Shown: positions 1-8,321 of the stretch, in pieces
Position numbering within the stretch: position 1 is the stretch's first letter
Layout: every line of letters begins with the position of its first letter
Program-made: the position numbers and the translations under genes
Assembly: GCF_900111005.1 (NCBI RefSeq)
Contig: NZ_FOFV01000014.1
Span: 1-64,000, forward strand
Direction of reading: 5' to 3'
Source: Lentzea albida
GTDB lineage: Bacteria > Actinomycetota > Actinomycetes > Mycobacteriales > Pseudonocardiaceae
Length of the DNA: 64,000 nucleotides
Notes under the pieces: model-generated
What the model saw: only the letters and a program-made list of their open reading frames with translations
Database searches by the model: none
Told to the model about the DNA's origin: nothing

Positions 1-158
1 ATAACCGCTGAAGGCATCTAAGCGGGAAGCTCGTTCCAAGATGAGGTATCCCACCCTTTGTGGGTTAAGGCCCCCAGCTAGACCACTGGGTTGATAGGCC
101 AGAGGTGGAAGACCGGTAACGGTTGGAGCTGACTGGTACTAATAGGCCGAGGACTTGT
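1..158 (+). rRNA. 23S ribosomal RNA, 3' end (partial)
   Basis: The sequence is the conserved tail of bacterial 23S rRNA: the ATAACCGCTGAAGGCATCTA segment at 1-20, the GATGAGGTATCCC stretch at 40-52, and the terminal helix strand ending TAATAGGCCGAGGACTTG near 157. The 5' portion lies outside the window. Bases 159-239 form a short spacer to the 5S gene with no tRNA, as usual in actinobacterial 16S-23S-5S operons. The exact mature 3' end is estimated from the terminal stem. Confidence 0.95.
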
Positions 159-239
159 TACAAAGACGCTACGCATCCACTGTGCGGTTCTGGAAGAACC
201 GAGCGGCATACCGATCGCCGCAGGTACAACTCCACAGAG

Positions 240-356
240 TTTCGGTGATCATAGCGTTGGGGAAACACCCGGTCCCATTCCGAACCCGGTAGTTAAGCCC
301 TTCTGCGCCGATGGTACTGCACTGGTTACGGTGTGGGAGAGTAGGTCGTCGCCGAA
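240..356 (+). rRNA. 5S ribosomal RNA
   Basis: About 117 nt with the 5S signature elements: opening TTCGGTGATCATAGCG, the CCCGGTCCCATTCCGAAC block at 270-287, GTTAAGCCC, and the closing GGGAGAGTAGGTCGTCGCCGAA that pairs back to the 5' strand. It follows the 23S tail by about 80 bp and is the last gene of the rRNA operon. End positions may be off by one or two bases. Confidence 0.95.
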
Positions 357-365
357 CATTATTTC

Positions 366-417
366 CAGAAGACCCCTGAGGGTCGAGCACTCCGGTGCTC
401 CCCTCAGGGGTCTTCTG
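366..417 (+). terminator. rRNA operon terminator
   Basis: A perfect 17-bp stem (366-382 with 401-417, arms reading through GAAGACCCCTGAGGG) encloses a second 6-bp stem (385-390 with 395-400) and a four-base loop. It starts about 10 bp after 5S rRNA and ends 33 bp before the first protein gene. The T-run is weak (TCTTCT), which is common in high-GC actinobacteria. Confidence 0.9.
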
Positions 418-450
418 CATATCCGGATCTCGCTTGCGCGGCCTGATTCG

Positions 451-1287
451 ATGGACCCCATGGACGCGGTCGTGCACGTCACACTCGAATCGTTCGACGC
501 CGCCACCCACGAACGGCTGACAGCCGATCCGGTGCGGAACACGGTGGCCCTGACCTCCCTGGACCGGATCCGCCGCTCGCCGGCCACCGAGGAAGCGCCG
601 ATCCTGATCACGTTCCACGACCGCGGCGAAGTCGTCGGCTCTCTCGTCCGCACCCCGCCCTGGCCCTTCCAGGCAGCCGACCTCCCCCTCGACGCGGTGG
701 AGCTCGCGGTCTCCGTCGCCGGCAGGGTCGATCCGGACGCTCCCGGCGTGACCGGTCCGCGGGAGAGATCTGAGGCGTTTGCCACAGCGACCGGCAAGGA
801 GTGCAGGGAGACCCTGGCCACCCGGCAGTACCGGCTGACGACCCTGGCCCCACCGGCCGTCGAAGGCACCAGCCGCATGGCGACGGAAGACGACGTGGAA
901 CTCCTCGTCGCCTGGCGCGAGGCGTTCGTCGCGGAGGCCGTGCCGGAGGCACCACCCGCCCCGGCCGCGGACGCGATGCGCACGTCGTTGCGACTGGGGC
1001 AGGGCCACGCCCTCTGGGTGATCGACGGCACACCGGTCGCGTGGGCCGCGGCCAGCCTCCCGCAGGCGGGCATGACGAGGATCGGCCCGGTCTACACCCC
1101 GCCCGCGCACCGCCGCCGCGGCTACGGGGCCGCGGTCAGCGCGGCCGCCACGCAGTGGGCACTCGGCCAGGGCGCCGCGGACGTCCTGCTCTTCGCGGAC
1201 CTGACCAACCCGACCTCGAACTCGATCTACCAGCAGATCGGCTACGAACCACTCGACGACTGGGCGGAGTTCTGGTGGAAGCACTGA
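451..1287 (+). CDS. GNAT-family N-acetyltransferase, copy 1 of a tandem pair
   Basis: A 278-residue protein. The C-terminal half carries the acetyl-CoA pyrophosphate-loop signature of GNAT enzymes (HRRRGYGAAV near residue 217) and the closing pattern NPTSNSIYQQIGYEPLDD typical of this fold. The N-terminal half is a variable domain seen in two-part GNATs. The ATG at 451 was preferred because longer readings run back into the rRNA terminator; ATG 460 is an alternative. The next gene starts inside its last codons (13-bp overlap), so the two are translationally coupled. The two proteins are clearly similar, a recent tandem duplication. The substrate is unknown. Confidence 0.85.
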   Translation: MDPMDAVVHVTLESFDAATHERLTADPVRNTVALTSLDRIRRSPATEEAPILITFHDRGEVVGSLVRTPPWPFQAADLPLDAVELAVSVAGRVDPDAPGVTGPRERSEAFATATGKECRETLATRQYRLTTLAPPAVEGTSRMATEDDVELLVAWREAFVAEAVPEAPPAPAADAMRTSLRLGQGHALWVIDGTPVAWAAASLPQAGMTRIGPVYTPPAHRRRGYGAAVSAAATQWALGQGAADVLLFADLTNPTSNSIYQQIGYEPLDDWAEFWWKH

Positions 1288-2084
1288 GCCACAACGACAT
1301 CAGCGATTTCCTCGCCACGGCGGGCGACTTCCTCGACGCGGACCCGGTGAACCACAGCGTGCACCTCACCGGCGTCGACGCGGCGCTGCGGGGACGCAGA
1401 CCGGCGGTGACGCTGATCTCCCTGCACGACAACGGGAACGTCGTCGGCGCGGTGACCAGGATGGAGGGCCGCCCGCTGCACGTCGCGGCCATGCCGGTCA
1501 CCGCCGCGCCTCTCGTGGCCGAGGTCCTGCGAGATGAGGACATCAACGAGGTCACCGGCACGCGGGACAGGGTCGAGGCGTTCCGCCGGCTCTGGCGGGA
1601 AGGCGGCACGGAGACGTACGCTCTGCGCCTGTACCGGCTGGAGGAGCTGCTCGTGCCGGACGTCCCGGGGGAGTCGAGGCTCACCACCCCGGCCGACGAC
1701 GACCTGATCACCGAGTGGTGGATCCGGTTCGTGGAGGAGCTCGACGGCCTGCCGCGCGAAGAAGCCGAGAAGCGGGCGATGGACAGCCGGTGGATGGACG
1801 CGGGACACGTCCTGTGGCTCGTGGACGGCGTCCCGGTCTCCTGGGCGGGCAGCACCGCCCCCGTCGGCGGCGTGTCCAGGGTCGGCCCTGTCTACACCCC
1901 GCCCGAGCACCGCCGGCACGGCTACGCGGCCGCGGCCACCGCGGCGGTCAGCCAGTGGGCGTACGGCGAAGGCGTCGACCACGTCGTGCTGACCGCGGAC
2001 CTCGCCGACCCCACGGCGAACTCGGTGTACCAGGGCATCGGGTTCCGCCCGGTCTCCGACTGGTCGGAGTACCGCTGGTCCTAA
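1275..2084 (+). CDS. GNAT-family N-acetyltransferase, copy 2 of a tandem pair
   Basis: A 269-residue paralogue of the upstream gene. The shared C-terminal block (VYTPPEHRRHGYAAA, then DLADPTANSVYQGIGFRP) matches copy 1 almost position by position, and the N-terminal domain also aligns (MEALSHNDISDFL start). The GTG at 1275 lies inside the end of copy 1, implying co-translation. The 3' end overlaps the convergent Lrp gene by 4 bp. The enzyme should transfer an acetyl group from acetyl-CoA to an unidentified amine. Divergence of the pair may reflect different substrates. Confidence 0.85.
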   Translation: MEALSHNDISDFLATAGDFLDADPVNHSVHLTGVDAALRGRRPAVTLISLHDNGNVVGAVTRMEGRPLHVAAMPVTAAPLVAEVLRDEDINEVTGTRDRVEAFRRLWREGGTETYALRLYRLEELLVPDVPGESRLTTPADDDLITEWWIRFVEELDGLPREEAEKRAMDSRWMDAGHVLWLVDGVPVSWAGSTAPVGGVSRVGPVYTPPEHRRHGYAAAATAAVSQWAYGEGVDHVVLTADLADPTANSVYQGIGFRPVSDWSEYRWS

Positions 2085-2575
2085 CCGAACAGCTCGGGTG
2101 ACAGCGGGCGGTTGCGCACGTGCGACGAGAACACCAGCGACGTCGTCGTGTCGCCGTACCGCTGCATCACCTCTACGAGCTCCTCCAGTTCGACCATCGA
2201 CCGGCAGACGACCCGCAGCAACCAGCAGTCGTCGCCGGTCACGTGGTCGGCGTCGAGGACCTGCGGCAGCACCAGGACCTGCGTGCGGAACCGGGGCGTG
2301 TCGAGCGACCGCACCCGCACCCGCACGATCGACTCGATCGGCAGCCCCAGCCGCGCCGGCGACACCACGGCGGTGAAGCCGGTGATCACCCCGAGCGACT
2401 CCAGGCGGCGGACCCGTTCGGTCACCGCCGGCGCGGACAGCGACACCTCGCGTCCCAGAGCGGTGAACGACAGCCGCCCGTCCTCCTGCAACAGCGACAG
2501 GATCTTCCAGTCCACAGCGTCCAGTTCCACCTGGAAATCATAGGGAGAACGGTTCGAACGCCTGGACTTCCGCAT
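2081..2575 (-). CDS. Lrp/AsnC-family transcriptional regulator
   Basis: A 164-residue protein with the family's two parts. An N-terminal winged helix begins at ELDAVDWKILSLLQEDGR and continues through a recognition helix (SLSAPAVTERVRRLESLGVI). A C-terminal RAM-type ligand-binding domain ends the protein (DADHVTGDDCWLLRVV, then VMQRYGDTTTS). Such proteins sense amino acids and bind DNA as multimers. The ATG at 2575 is used; a start at the VELDAVD valine is possible. It is divergent from the rhodanese gene with only 35 bp between the starts, so it probably controls that gene and itself from a shared promoter region. Confidence 0.88.
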   Translation of the reverse strand: MRKSRRSNRSPYDFQVELDAVDWKILSLLQEDGRLSFTALGREVSLSAPAVTERVRRLESLGVITGFTAVVSPARLGLPIESIVRVRVRSLDTPRFRTQVLVLPQVLDADHVTGDDCWLLRVVCRSMVELEELVEVMQRYGDTTTSLVFSSHVRNRPLSPELFG

Positions 2576-2610
2576 GTCCTCAGAGGACCGGCGCCAGCAG
2601 GATCGAGGGC

Positions 2611-3042
2611 ATGACGAACGCACTGCGCTTCCCCGCCGCCACCCCGGAGGCCGCCGCCGCCCACTTCGCCGCCGACCTCGCGTTCGAGGCCGACCCCGAC
2701 GACGTGCACCGCGACCTCCAGAACGGCGACACCACCGGCTACGTCCTGGTGGAGACGCGGGCACCGGAAGCGTTTGCGCAGGCGCGCATCCCCGGCGCGA
2801 TCAACCTGCCCTACCGCGACCTGCCCGCCACCCTCGACCTCGACCCGGACCTGGTCTACATCTGCTACTGCGAGAGCTTCCAGTGCAACGCGGCGACCAA
2901 GGGCGCCCTCGCGCTCGCCCAGCGGGGTTACCGGGTGAAGCGGCTCTCCGGCGGCATCACCGCGTGGCGGGAGGCGGGTTACCCGATCGAGTCGGACGGG
3001 CTCGTCACGGAGGGTGTATCGAAGGTCGCGTGTCACTGCTGA
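2611..3042 (+). CDS. Rhodanese-like sulfurtransferase domain protein
   Basis: A 143-residue single-domain rhodanese. Visible family features are GYVLVETRAPEAFAQARIPGA (the CH2A-like region), the candidate catalytic cysteine at about residue 87 (IYICYC context), and the closing GGITAWREAGYPI. The active-site loop CESFQCN differs from the usual C-x-x-G-x-R, with a second cysteine five residues on, so specificity is uncertain. The last residues, ACHC, add two more cysteines. It is divergently transcribed from the Lrp gene, a probable regulator, and is followed by a long inverted repeat. Confidence 0.85.
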   Translation: MTNALRFPAATPEAAAAHFAADLAFEADPDDVHRDLQNGDTTGYVLVETRAPEAFAQARIPGAINLPYRDLPATLDLDPDLVYICYCESFQCNAATKGALALAQRGYRVKRLSGGITAWREAGYPIESDGLVTEGVSKVACHC

Positions 3043-3052
3043 CCTGCGCCCA

Positions 3053-3221
3053 CCTAGTGCCGCGACAGCCGGCCTTCGCCGCGCCTCCGGCGTTCAGCGG
3101 GCCACCTCGCGGCACCGGCCCCGCGCCCCGGTACAACCAGTACAGGGACGCGGGGCCGGCACCACGATGCGGCCACCTGAACGCCGAAGCCGGGGCAAAG
3201 GCCGACTGCCGCGGCACTAGG
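3053..3221. repeat. Long imperfect inverted repeat (82-bp arms, 5-nt loop)
   Basis: Arm 3053-3134 and the reverse complement of 3140-3221 match at 67 of 82 positions by my alignment. The first ten outer bases (CCTAGTGCCG) are identical, and the loop is AACCA. It occupies nearly the whole gap between the rhodanese and amidotransferase genes. It is far longer than a normal terminator, is non-coding on both strands, and has CTAG at each tip. The shape suits a palindromic intergenic repeat or MITE-like element. No clear target duplication is visible, and I saw no second copy in this window. Confidence 0.8.
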
Positions 3222-3230
3222 CTCGGGTGC

Positions 3231-3986
3231 GTGAACGCACCACGCCTGCTCGTTCTGCAGCCCTCGGAGTCGGACCCGCTGGCCAAGCTCGGCGACTGGC
3301 TCGAAGCCGAGGGCGTCGAGCTCGACCTCGTGCAGCTGAAGACCGAGCCCGCGCCGCAGAACCTCGACGGCTACCAGGGCGTCATCTGCCTCGGTGGCGA
3401 GATGGGGGCGCTCGACGACCTCGACCACCCGTGGCTCGCCGACGCCCGCCGGCTGCTGTCGAGCGCCGTGTCGAAGAAGCTGCCGACGCTCGCGATCTGC
3501 CTCGGCGCGCAGCTGCTCGCGGCCGCCACGGGCGGTCAGGTGCGCAAGGGTCCACAAGGGCCGGAGGTCGGCGTGCTGCTGGTCGCGAAGCGGGACGCGG
3601 CGGGCACCGACCCGTTGTTCGCCGACCTGCCGTTCACCCCGGACGTCCTGCAGTTCCACAACGACGAGGTGCACCTGCTGCCGCCCGGCGCCGAACAGCT
3701 CGCGGCGTCCCCGAAATATCCGAATCAGGCGTTCCGTGTCGGTGCGAGTGCTTACGGCCTGCAGTTCCACATCGAGACGACACCGGAAATCGTCTTGAAC
3801 TGGGCGGCCAAGGACCCTGATTCGGCGGCGTGTGCGCGGGCGCACCACTTCGACCAGGAGTTCCTCGAGCAGGCGCACCGCGACTTCGAGGAGGTGTGGC
3901 AGCCGTTCGTCGCCAGATTCGCGAAACTCGTTCGGGGAGAACTGTTGCCCGCGGGCGGTCTCGGCACACAACTTCCGTTGGTGTGA
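3231..3986 (+). CDS. Class I glutamine amidotransferase-like protein
   Basis: A 251-residue stand-alone GATase domain. The nucleophile elbow is AICLGAQLLAAATGG (Cys near residue 87) and the catalytic His lies in LQFHIETTPE, with Glu two residues later. The early QGVICLGGEMGALDD matches the oxyanion region of GuaA-like amidotransferases. It would release ammonia from glutamine or cleave a related gamma-glutamyl bond; the partner is unknown. GTG 3231 was chosen as the first start after the inverted repeat. It precedes the phosphate transporter by 86 bp. Confidence 0.85.
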   Translation: MNAPRLLVLQPSESDPLAKLGDWLEAEGVELDLVQLKTEPAPQNLDGYQGVICLGGEMGALDDLDHPWLADARRLLSSAVSKKLPTLAICLGAQLLAAATGGQVRKGPQGPEVGVLLVAKRDAAGTDPLFADLPFTPDVLQFHNDEVHLLPPGAEQLAASPKYPNQAFRVGASAYGLQFHIETTPEIVLNWAAKDPDSAACARAHHFDQEFLEQAHRDFEEVWQPFVARFAKLVRGELLPAGGLGTQLPLV

Positions 3987-4072
3987 CGTTACTTTCGTAG
4001 GTTTTAAGACGTCCTCCGTTGGCGGTACCGTAACCTCCTGGACAGCTTGTTCGATCCAGCCGGAGGATCAGT

Positions 4073-5206
4073 GTGGATCCCGCACTTGTAGTGATCATCG
4101 TTGTTGTCACTGCTCTCATCTTCGATTTCACCAACGGGTTCCACGACACGGCCAACGCCATGGCCACCTCCATCGCCACGGGTGCTCTGAAGCCCCGCAC
4201 GGCGGTCGCGTTGTCGGCGGTTCTCAACCTCGTGGGGGCGTTCCTGTCCGTCGAGGTGGCCAAGACCATCTCCGGCGGCATCGTCGACGACGCCCAGATC
4301 ACGCCCGCGATCATCTTCGGCGGGCTGGTCGGCGCGATCATGTGGAACCTCGTCACGTGGTACGTCGGCCTGCCCTCCAGCTCGTCGCACGCGCTGTTCG
4401 GCGGCCTGATCGGCGCCGCCTGGGTCGCGTCCGGTGTGGACGCCATCCACTTCGCCAAGGTCGTCGACAAGGTCCTGGTGCCCGCCATCGTGGCGCCGCT
4501 CGTCGCCGGCCTGGTCGCGGCCATCGCCACGATCGTCGTCTACCGCCTCAAGAAGGCCGCCGACCCGCGCGTCGCGCACACCGGCTTCAAGGTCGGCCAG
4601 GTGGCGTCCGCCTCGCTCGTCTCCCTCGCGCACGGCACGAACGACGCGCAGAAGACGATGGGCATCATCACGCTCGCGCTGATCACGTCCGGCTCCCTCG
4701 CCCCCGGCTCCGGCCCGCCCACCTGGGTGATCGTCAGCGCCGGTCTCGCGATCGCGGCGGGCACGTACCTCGGCGGCTGGCGCATCACGCACACGCTGGG
4801 CCGCGGCCTGACGACCATCGAGCCCGCCCAGGGCTTCGCGGCGCAGACCTCGACCGCCACCGCGATCCTCGCGTCGTCGCACCTCGGCTTCGCCCTGTCG
4901 ACCACGCACGTGGCGTCCGGCGGCATCATGGGCTCCGGCCTCGGCCGTGACCGCCGCGGCGTCAAGTGGGGCACCATGGGGAAGATGGCCGCGGGCTGGC
5001 TGCTCACCCTCCCCGCCGCCGGCATCGTCGGCGCGCTCGCGGGCAAGTGGGCGTCCACCGGCACCGGCGGCATCATCGGCGTCGCCGCCATCGGCATCGT
5101 CGTGTCGCTCGTCATCTGGATCATGGCGCGGCGCGAGCCGGTCAAGCCCGAGCACATCGTCGACGAGGTCGCCGCCCAGGCCGAACTGCACAAGGTGGCG
5201 GCATGA
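4073..5206 (+). CDS. PiT-family inorganic phosphate transporter
   Basis: A 377-residue membrane protein with the duplicated PiT signature: DFTNGFHDTANAMATSIATGAL near the N terminus and AHGTNDAQKTMGII in the second half. About ten hydrophobic segments are visible. PiT proteins carry metal-phosphate in symport with protons or sodium across the cytoplasmic membrane. The GTG at 4073 follows a good ribosome site (GGAGG at 4062-4066). The stop overlaps the start of the next small gene (ATGA), so the pair is co-translated. Confidence 0.93.
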   Translation: MDPALVVIIVVVTALIFDFTNGFHDTANAMATSIATGALKPRTAVALSAVLNLVGAFLSVEVAKTISGGIVDDAQITPAIIFGGLVGAIMWNLVTWYVGLPSSSSHALFGGLIGAAWVASGVDAIHFAKVVDKVLVPAIVAPLVAGLVAAIATIVVYRLKKAADPRVAHTGFKVGQVASASLVSLAHGTNDAQKTMGIITLALITSGSLAPGSGPPTWVIVSAGLAIAAGTYLGGWRITHTLGRGLTTIEPAQGFAAQTSTATAILASSHLGFALSTTHVASGGIMGSGLGRDRRGVKWGTMGKMAAGWLLTLPAAGIVGALAGKWASTGTGGIIGVAAIGIVVSLVIWIMARREPVKPEHIVDEVAAQAELHKVAA

Positions 5207-5388
5207 AGGTCGACTGGACGGCGCTGCTCCAGGTCTTCGGCGCCACGCTGCTGGTCACGGTTCTGGTCGTGACGTTGTTCGTCGTCGGCATCCGCGCACT
5301 GTCGGGTGACAAGAAGGTCCCCGCGTACGCGAGCTTCGCCGGGTGCGTGGCCGTGGTGCTGTACGGGCTCTCGCTGATCGTCTTCTAG
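5203..5388 (+). CDS. Small membrane protein coupled to the phosphate transporter
   Basis: A 61-residue protein starting at the ATG that overlaps the transporter stop. Two hydrophobic stretches (about residues 8-28, ATLLVTVLVVTLFVVGIRAL, and 44-61) are joined by a short charged loop (SGDKK), predicting two membrane spans. No family is recognised. Overlap and membrane topology suggest an accessory or stabilising subunit of the transporter; this is inference from context. Confidence 0.8.
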   Translation: MKVDWTALLQVFGATLLVTVLVVTLFVVGIRALSGDKKVPAYASFAGCVAVVLYGLSLIVF

Positions 5389-5417
5389 AGGTGTGCGGGC
5401 ATTAGGGTTGGCTCACG

Positions 5418-8321
5418 ATGAGCGAACCAGTCCGCCACGCGTCTCCCGCAAGATTCGGCCTCACCGAGCCGCGCAGCGAGGAAGTGCTGCGCGGTCTCGG
5501 CCTGTGGGCCGACCGCCGGCCCACCGAGGGTTCCGAGCCGGTGCTGTCCGCGCTGTCCCGCTGCCCCGATCCCGACCTCGCGCTGCGGGGCCTCGAACGC
5601 CTGCACGCCGTCGCCGACTGGGACGCCCTGTCGGCCGCGCTGCACGAGGACGTCGTGGTGCGCGGGCGCCTGCTCGCCGTGCTCGGCTCGTCCACCGCGC
5701 TGTCGGACTTCCTCGTCGTGAACCCCGAGCGGTGGCGTTCGCTCACCGACGAGGTCGACGTGTCGCTCGAACTGGGCGACGGCGACGTGCTGCGCACCGA
5801 GTACCGGGCGAAGCTGCTGCTCGTGGCCGCCAACGACCTGGCGCACGTCGTCGAGCCCGATCTGCCGTTCGTCCCGTACGACACGGTGGCCGCGCAACTG
5901 TCCGATCTGGCCGTGTCCGCTCTTCGGGCTTCGTTGAAGCTCGCCGAAGCACGCGTGAACGGGGCCTCGGACCGGTGTCAGCTCGCGGTGATCGCCATGG
6001 GCAAGTGCGGCGCCAACGAGCTGAACTACGTGAGCGACGTCGACGTCGTGTTCGTCGCCGAGGGTGATCTGGGCGTGGCGACCCGGCTGGCCAGCACGAT
6101 GATGCAGATCGCGGGCCAGTCGTGCTTCGAGGTCGACGCGGCGCTGCGGCCCGAGGGCAAGGCGGGCGCGCTGGTCCGGACGCTCGACGGGCACGCGTCG
6201 TACTACAAGAAGTGGGCGCGGACCTGGGAGTTCCAGGCGCTGCTCAAGGCGCGGCCGGTCGCCGGGGACGCCGAGCTGGGACAGGCGTACCTCGACGTCG
6301 TGCGGCCGTACGTGTGGACGGCGGCGGAGCGCGAGAACTTCGTCGAGGACGTGCAGGCGATGCGGCGCCGGGTCGAGGACCACGTGCCGACCCCGCTCGC
6401 CGACCGCGAGCTGAAGCTCGGCCGCGGCGGTCTGCGCGACGTCGAGTTCGCGGTGCAGCTGCTGCAGCTCGTGCACGGGCGTTCCGACGAGGGCCTGCGC
6501 ATCCAGGCGACGACGGCCGCGCTGGCCGCGCTGGGCCAGGGCGGGTACGTCGGGCGGGACGACGCCGCGGACTTCGGGCGCTCGTACCGGTTCCTGCGCA
6601 CGCTGGAGCACCGGCTGCAGCTGCAGCGTCTGCTGCGCACGCACCTCTTCCCGGCCGACGACGACGTGACGGCGCTGCGGTGGCTGGCGCGGTCGGTGGG
6701 GCTGGCGGCGGACGGGCGCAGGTCCGAGGGGCAGGTGCTGCTCGCGGAGTTCCGCAGGCACGCCAACCAGGTCCGGCGGCTGCACGAGAAGCTCTTCTAC
6801 CGGCCGCTGCTGCAGTCCGTGGCGGGCGTGCCGACCGAGGCGTTGCGGCTCACCACCAAGGAGGCCGTGGCCCGGCTGGCGGCCTTGGGCTACACCTCGC
6901 CCGACGGCGCGTTGCGGCACATCCAGGCGTTGACGCACGGGATGTCCCGTCGTGCCCGCATCCAGGGCGCGTTGCTGCCGGTGCTGCTCGACCTGTTCGC
7001 GGGCACGCCCGACGCGGACGGTGGGCTGCTCGCGTACCGGAAGGTGTCCGAGGCACTCGCGGAAACCCCCTGGTACCTGAGGCTTCTGCGGGACGAGGGC
7101 GCGGTCGTCGAACGGCTCGCGGTGCTGCTGGGCACCTCGCGGCTCGTGCCGGACCTGCTCGTGCGCGCGCCGGAGGTGTTGCGGCTGCTGGCGGACACCG
7201 ACGCGCTCGTCGGCGGTGACCCGCACGCGATCGGGAAACCCTTGCGCAGCGCCGTTTCCCGGTACGGCGACGCGGCGCGGGCCATCGCGGCCGCGCGGTC
7301 GTTGCGGCGCCACGAGATGCTGCGGATCGCCGCCGCGGACCTGCTGGGGTTCATGCCCCTGGAGACGGTGTGCGTCTCGCTGTCCGAGGTGTGGGGTTCG
7401 GTGCTGCAGAGCGCTCTGGACGCGGCCGTGCGCTCGTCCGGTGAGCCCGTCGCCGCGCTGTCCGTGATCGGCATGGGACGGCTCGGCGGCCACGAGCTCG
7501 GCTACGGCTCCGACGCGGACGTGCTGTTCGTCTGCAAGCCGCTGGACGGTGTGTCCGACGCCGACGCGGTGAAGTGGGCGAGCGGGGTCGTGGAGAAGAT
7601 CCGGCGGCTGCTCGGCGCGCCGTCGCAGGACCCGCCGCTGCAGGTCGACGCGGACCTGCGGCCCGAGGGCAGGCAGGGGCCGCTGGTCCGGACGCTCGAC
7701 TCCTACCGCGCGTACTACCGGCAGTGGGCGGAGATCTGGGAGAAGCAGGCGCTGCTGCGCGCCCGGTTCCTCGCGGGTGACGCCGAACTGGGTGCCGAGT
7801 TCGAGGCGTTGATCGCGCCGCTGCGGTACCCGGCCGACGGCCTCGACGCGGCGTCCGTGCGGGAGATCCGGCGGATCAAGGCGCGGGTCGACGCGGAACG
7901 GCTGCCGCGCGGTGCCGACCCGAGCACGCACACCAAGCTCGGTCGCGGCGGGCTCGCGGACGTCGAGTGGACCGTGCAGTTGTTGCAGCTGCAGCACTCC
8001 GGGGCTGTGCCGGGACTGCGCACACCGTCCACAATGGCCGCGATGGGGGCCGCCGTCGACGCCGGCCTGCTCGCCGCCGGGGACGCCGCCGAACTGACCG
8101 CCGCGTGGAACCTCGCGACGCAGGCCCGCAACGCCGTGACGCTGGTGCGGGGCAAGGCCTCCGACCAACTGCCGACGTCCGGGCGCGACCTCGTCGCGGT
8201 GGCGTCGGTGATGGGGCACCCGCCCGGCGGCGATCCGGGGGAGTTCCTGGAGGAATACCGCAGGACCACCCGCCGTGCACGTGCGGTGGCGGAGCGTGTC
8301 TTCTACGGTGAGAAACCGTGA
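5418..8321 (+). CDS. glnE: Bifunctional glutamine synthetase adenylyltransferase/deadenylase GlnE
   Basis: A 967-residue protein, the usual GlnE length, with two nucleotidyltransferase halves. Each has the G-x-G-x13-D-x-D style active site: GKCGANELNYVSDVDVVFV near residue 196 (deadenylylating half) and GMGRLGGHELGYGSDADVLFV near residue 685 (adenylylating half). Each is followed by a KLGRGGL(R/A)DVE helix signature. It attaches AMP to, or removes it from, the glutamine synthetase tyrosine, and that tyrosine is present in glnA at 24,555-25,979 in this window. The stop overlaps the next start (GTGA). Confidence 0.96.
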   Translation: MSEPVRHASPARFGLTEPRSEEVLRGLGLWADRRPTEGSEPVLSALSRCPDPDLALRGLERLHAVADWDALSAALHEDVVVRGRLLAVLGSSTALSDFLVVNPERWRSLTDEVDVSLELGDGDVLRTEYRAKLLLVAANDLAHVVEPDLPFVPYDTVAAQLSDLAVSALRASLKLAEARVNGASDRCQLAVIAMGKCGANELNYVSDVDVVFVAEGDLGVATRLASTMMQIAGQSCFEVDAALRPEGKAGALVRTLDGHASYYKKWARTWEFQALLKARPVAGDAELGQAYLDVVRPYVWTAAERENFVEDVQAMRRRVEDHVPTPLADRELKLGRGGLRDVEFAVQLLQLVHGRSDEGLRIQATTAALAALGQGGYVGRDDAADFGRSYRFLRTLEHRLQLQRLLRTHLFPADDDVTALRWLARSVGLAADGRRSEGQVLLAEFRRHANQVRRLHEKLFYRPLLQSVAGVPTEALRLTTKEAVARLAALGYTSPDGALRHIQALTHGMSRRARIQGALLPVLLDLFAGTPDADGGLLAYRKVSEALAETPWYLRLLRDEGAVVERLAVLLGTSRLVPDLLVRAPEVLRLLADTDALVGGDPHAIGKPLRSAVSRYGDAARAIAAARSLRRHEMLRIAAADLLGFMPLETVCVSLSEVWGSVLQSALDAAVRSSGEPVAALSVIGMGRLGGHELGYGSDADVLFVCKPLDGVSDADAVKWASGVVEKIRRLLGAPSQDPPLQVDADLRPEGRQGPLVRTLDSYRAYYRQWAEIWEKQALLRARFLAGDAELGAEFEALIAPLRYPADGLDAASVREIRRIKARVDAERLPRGADPSTHTKLGRGGLADVEWTVQLLQLQHSGAVPGLRTPSTMAAMGAAVDAGLLAAGDAAELTAAWNLATQARNAVTLVRGKASDQLPTSGRDLVAVASVMGHPPGGDPGEFLEEYRRTTRRARAVAERVFYGEKP

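Noticed and set aside
5385..8219. Minus-strand 900+ codon frame opposite glnE
   Set aside because: Antisense shadow; glnE has both catalytic motifs and the right length.
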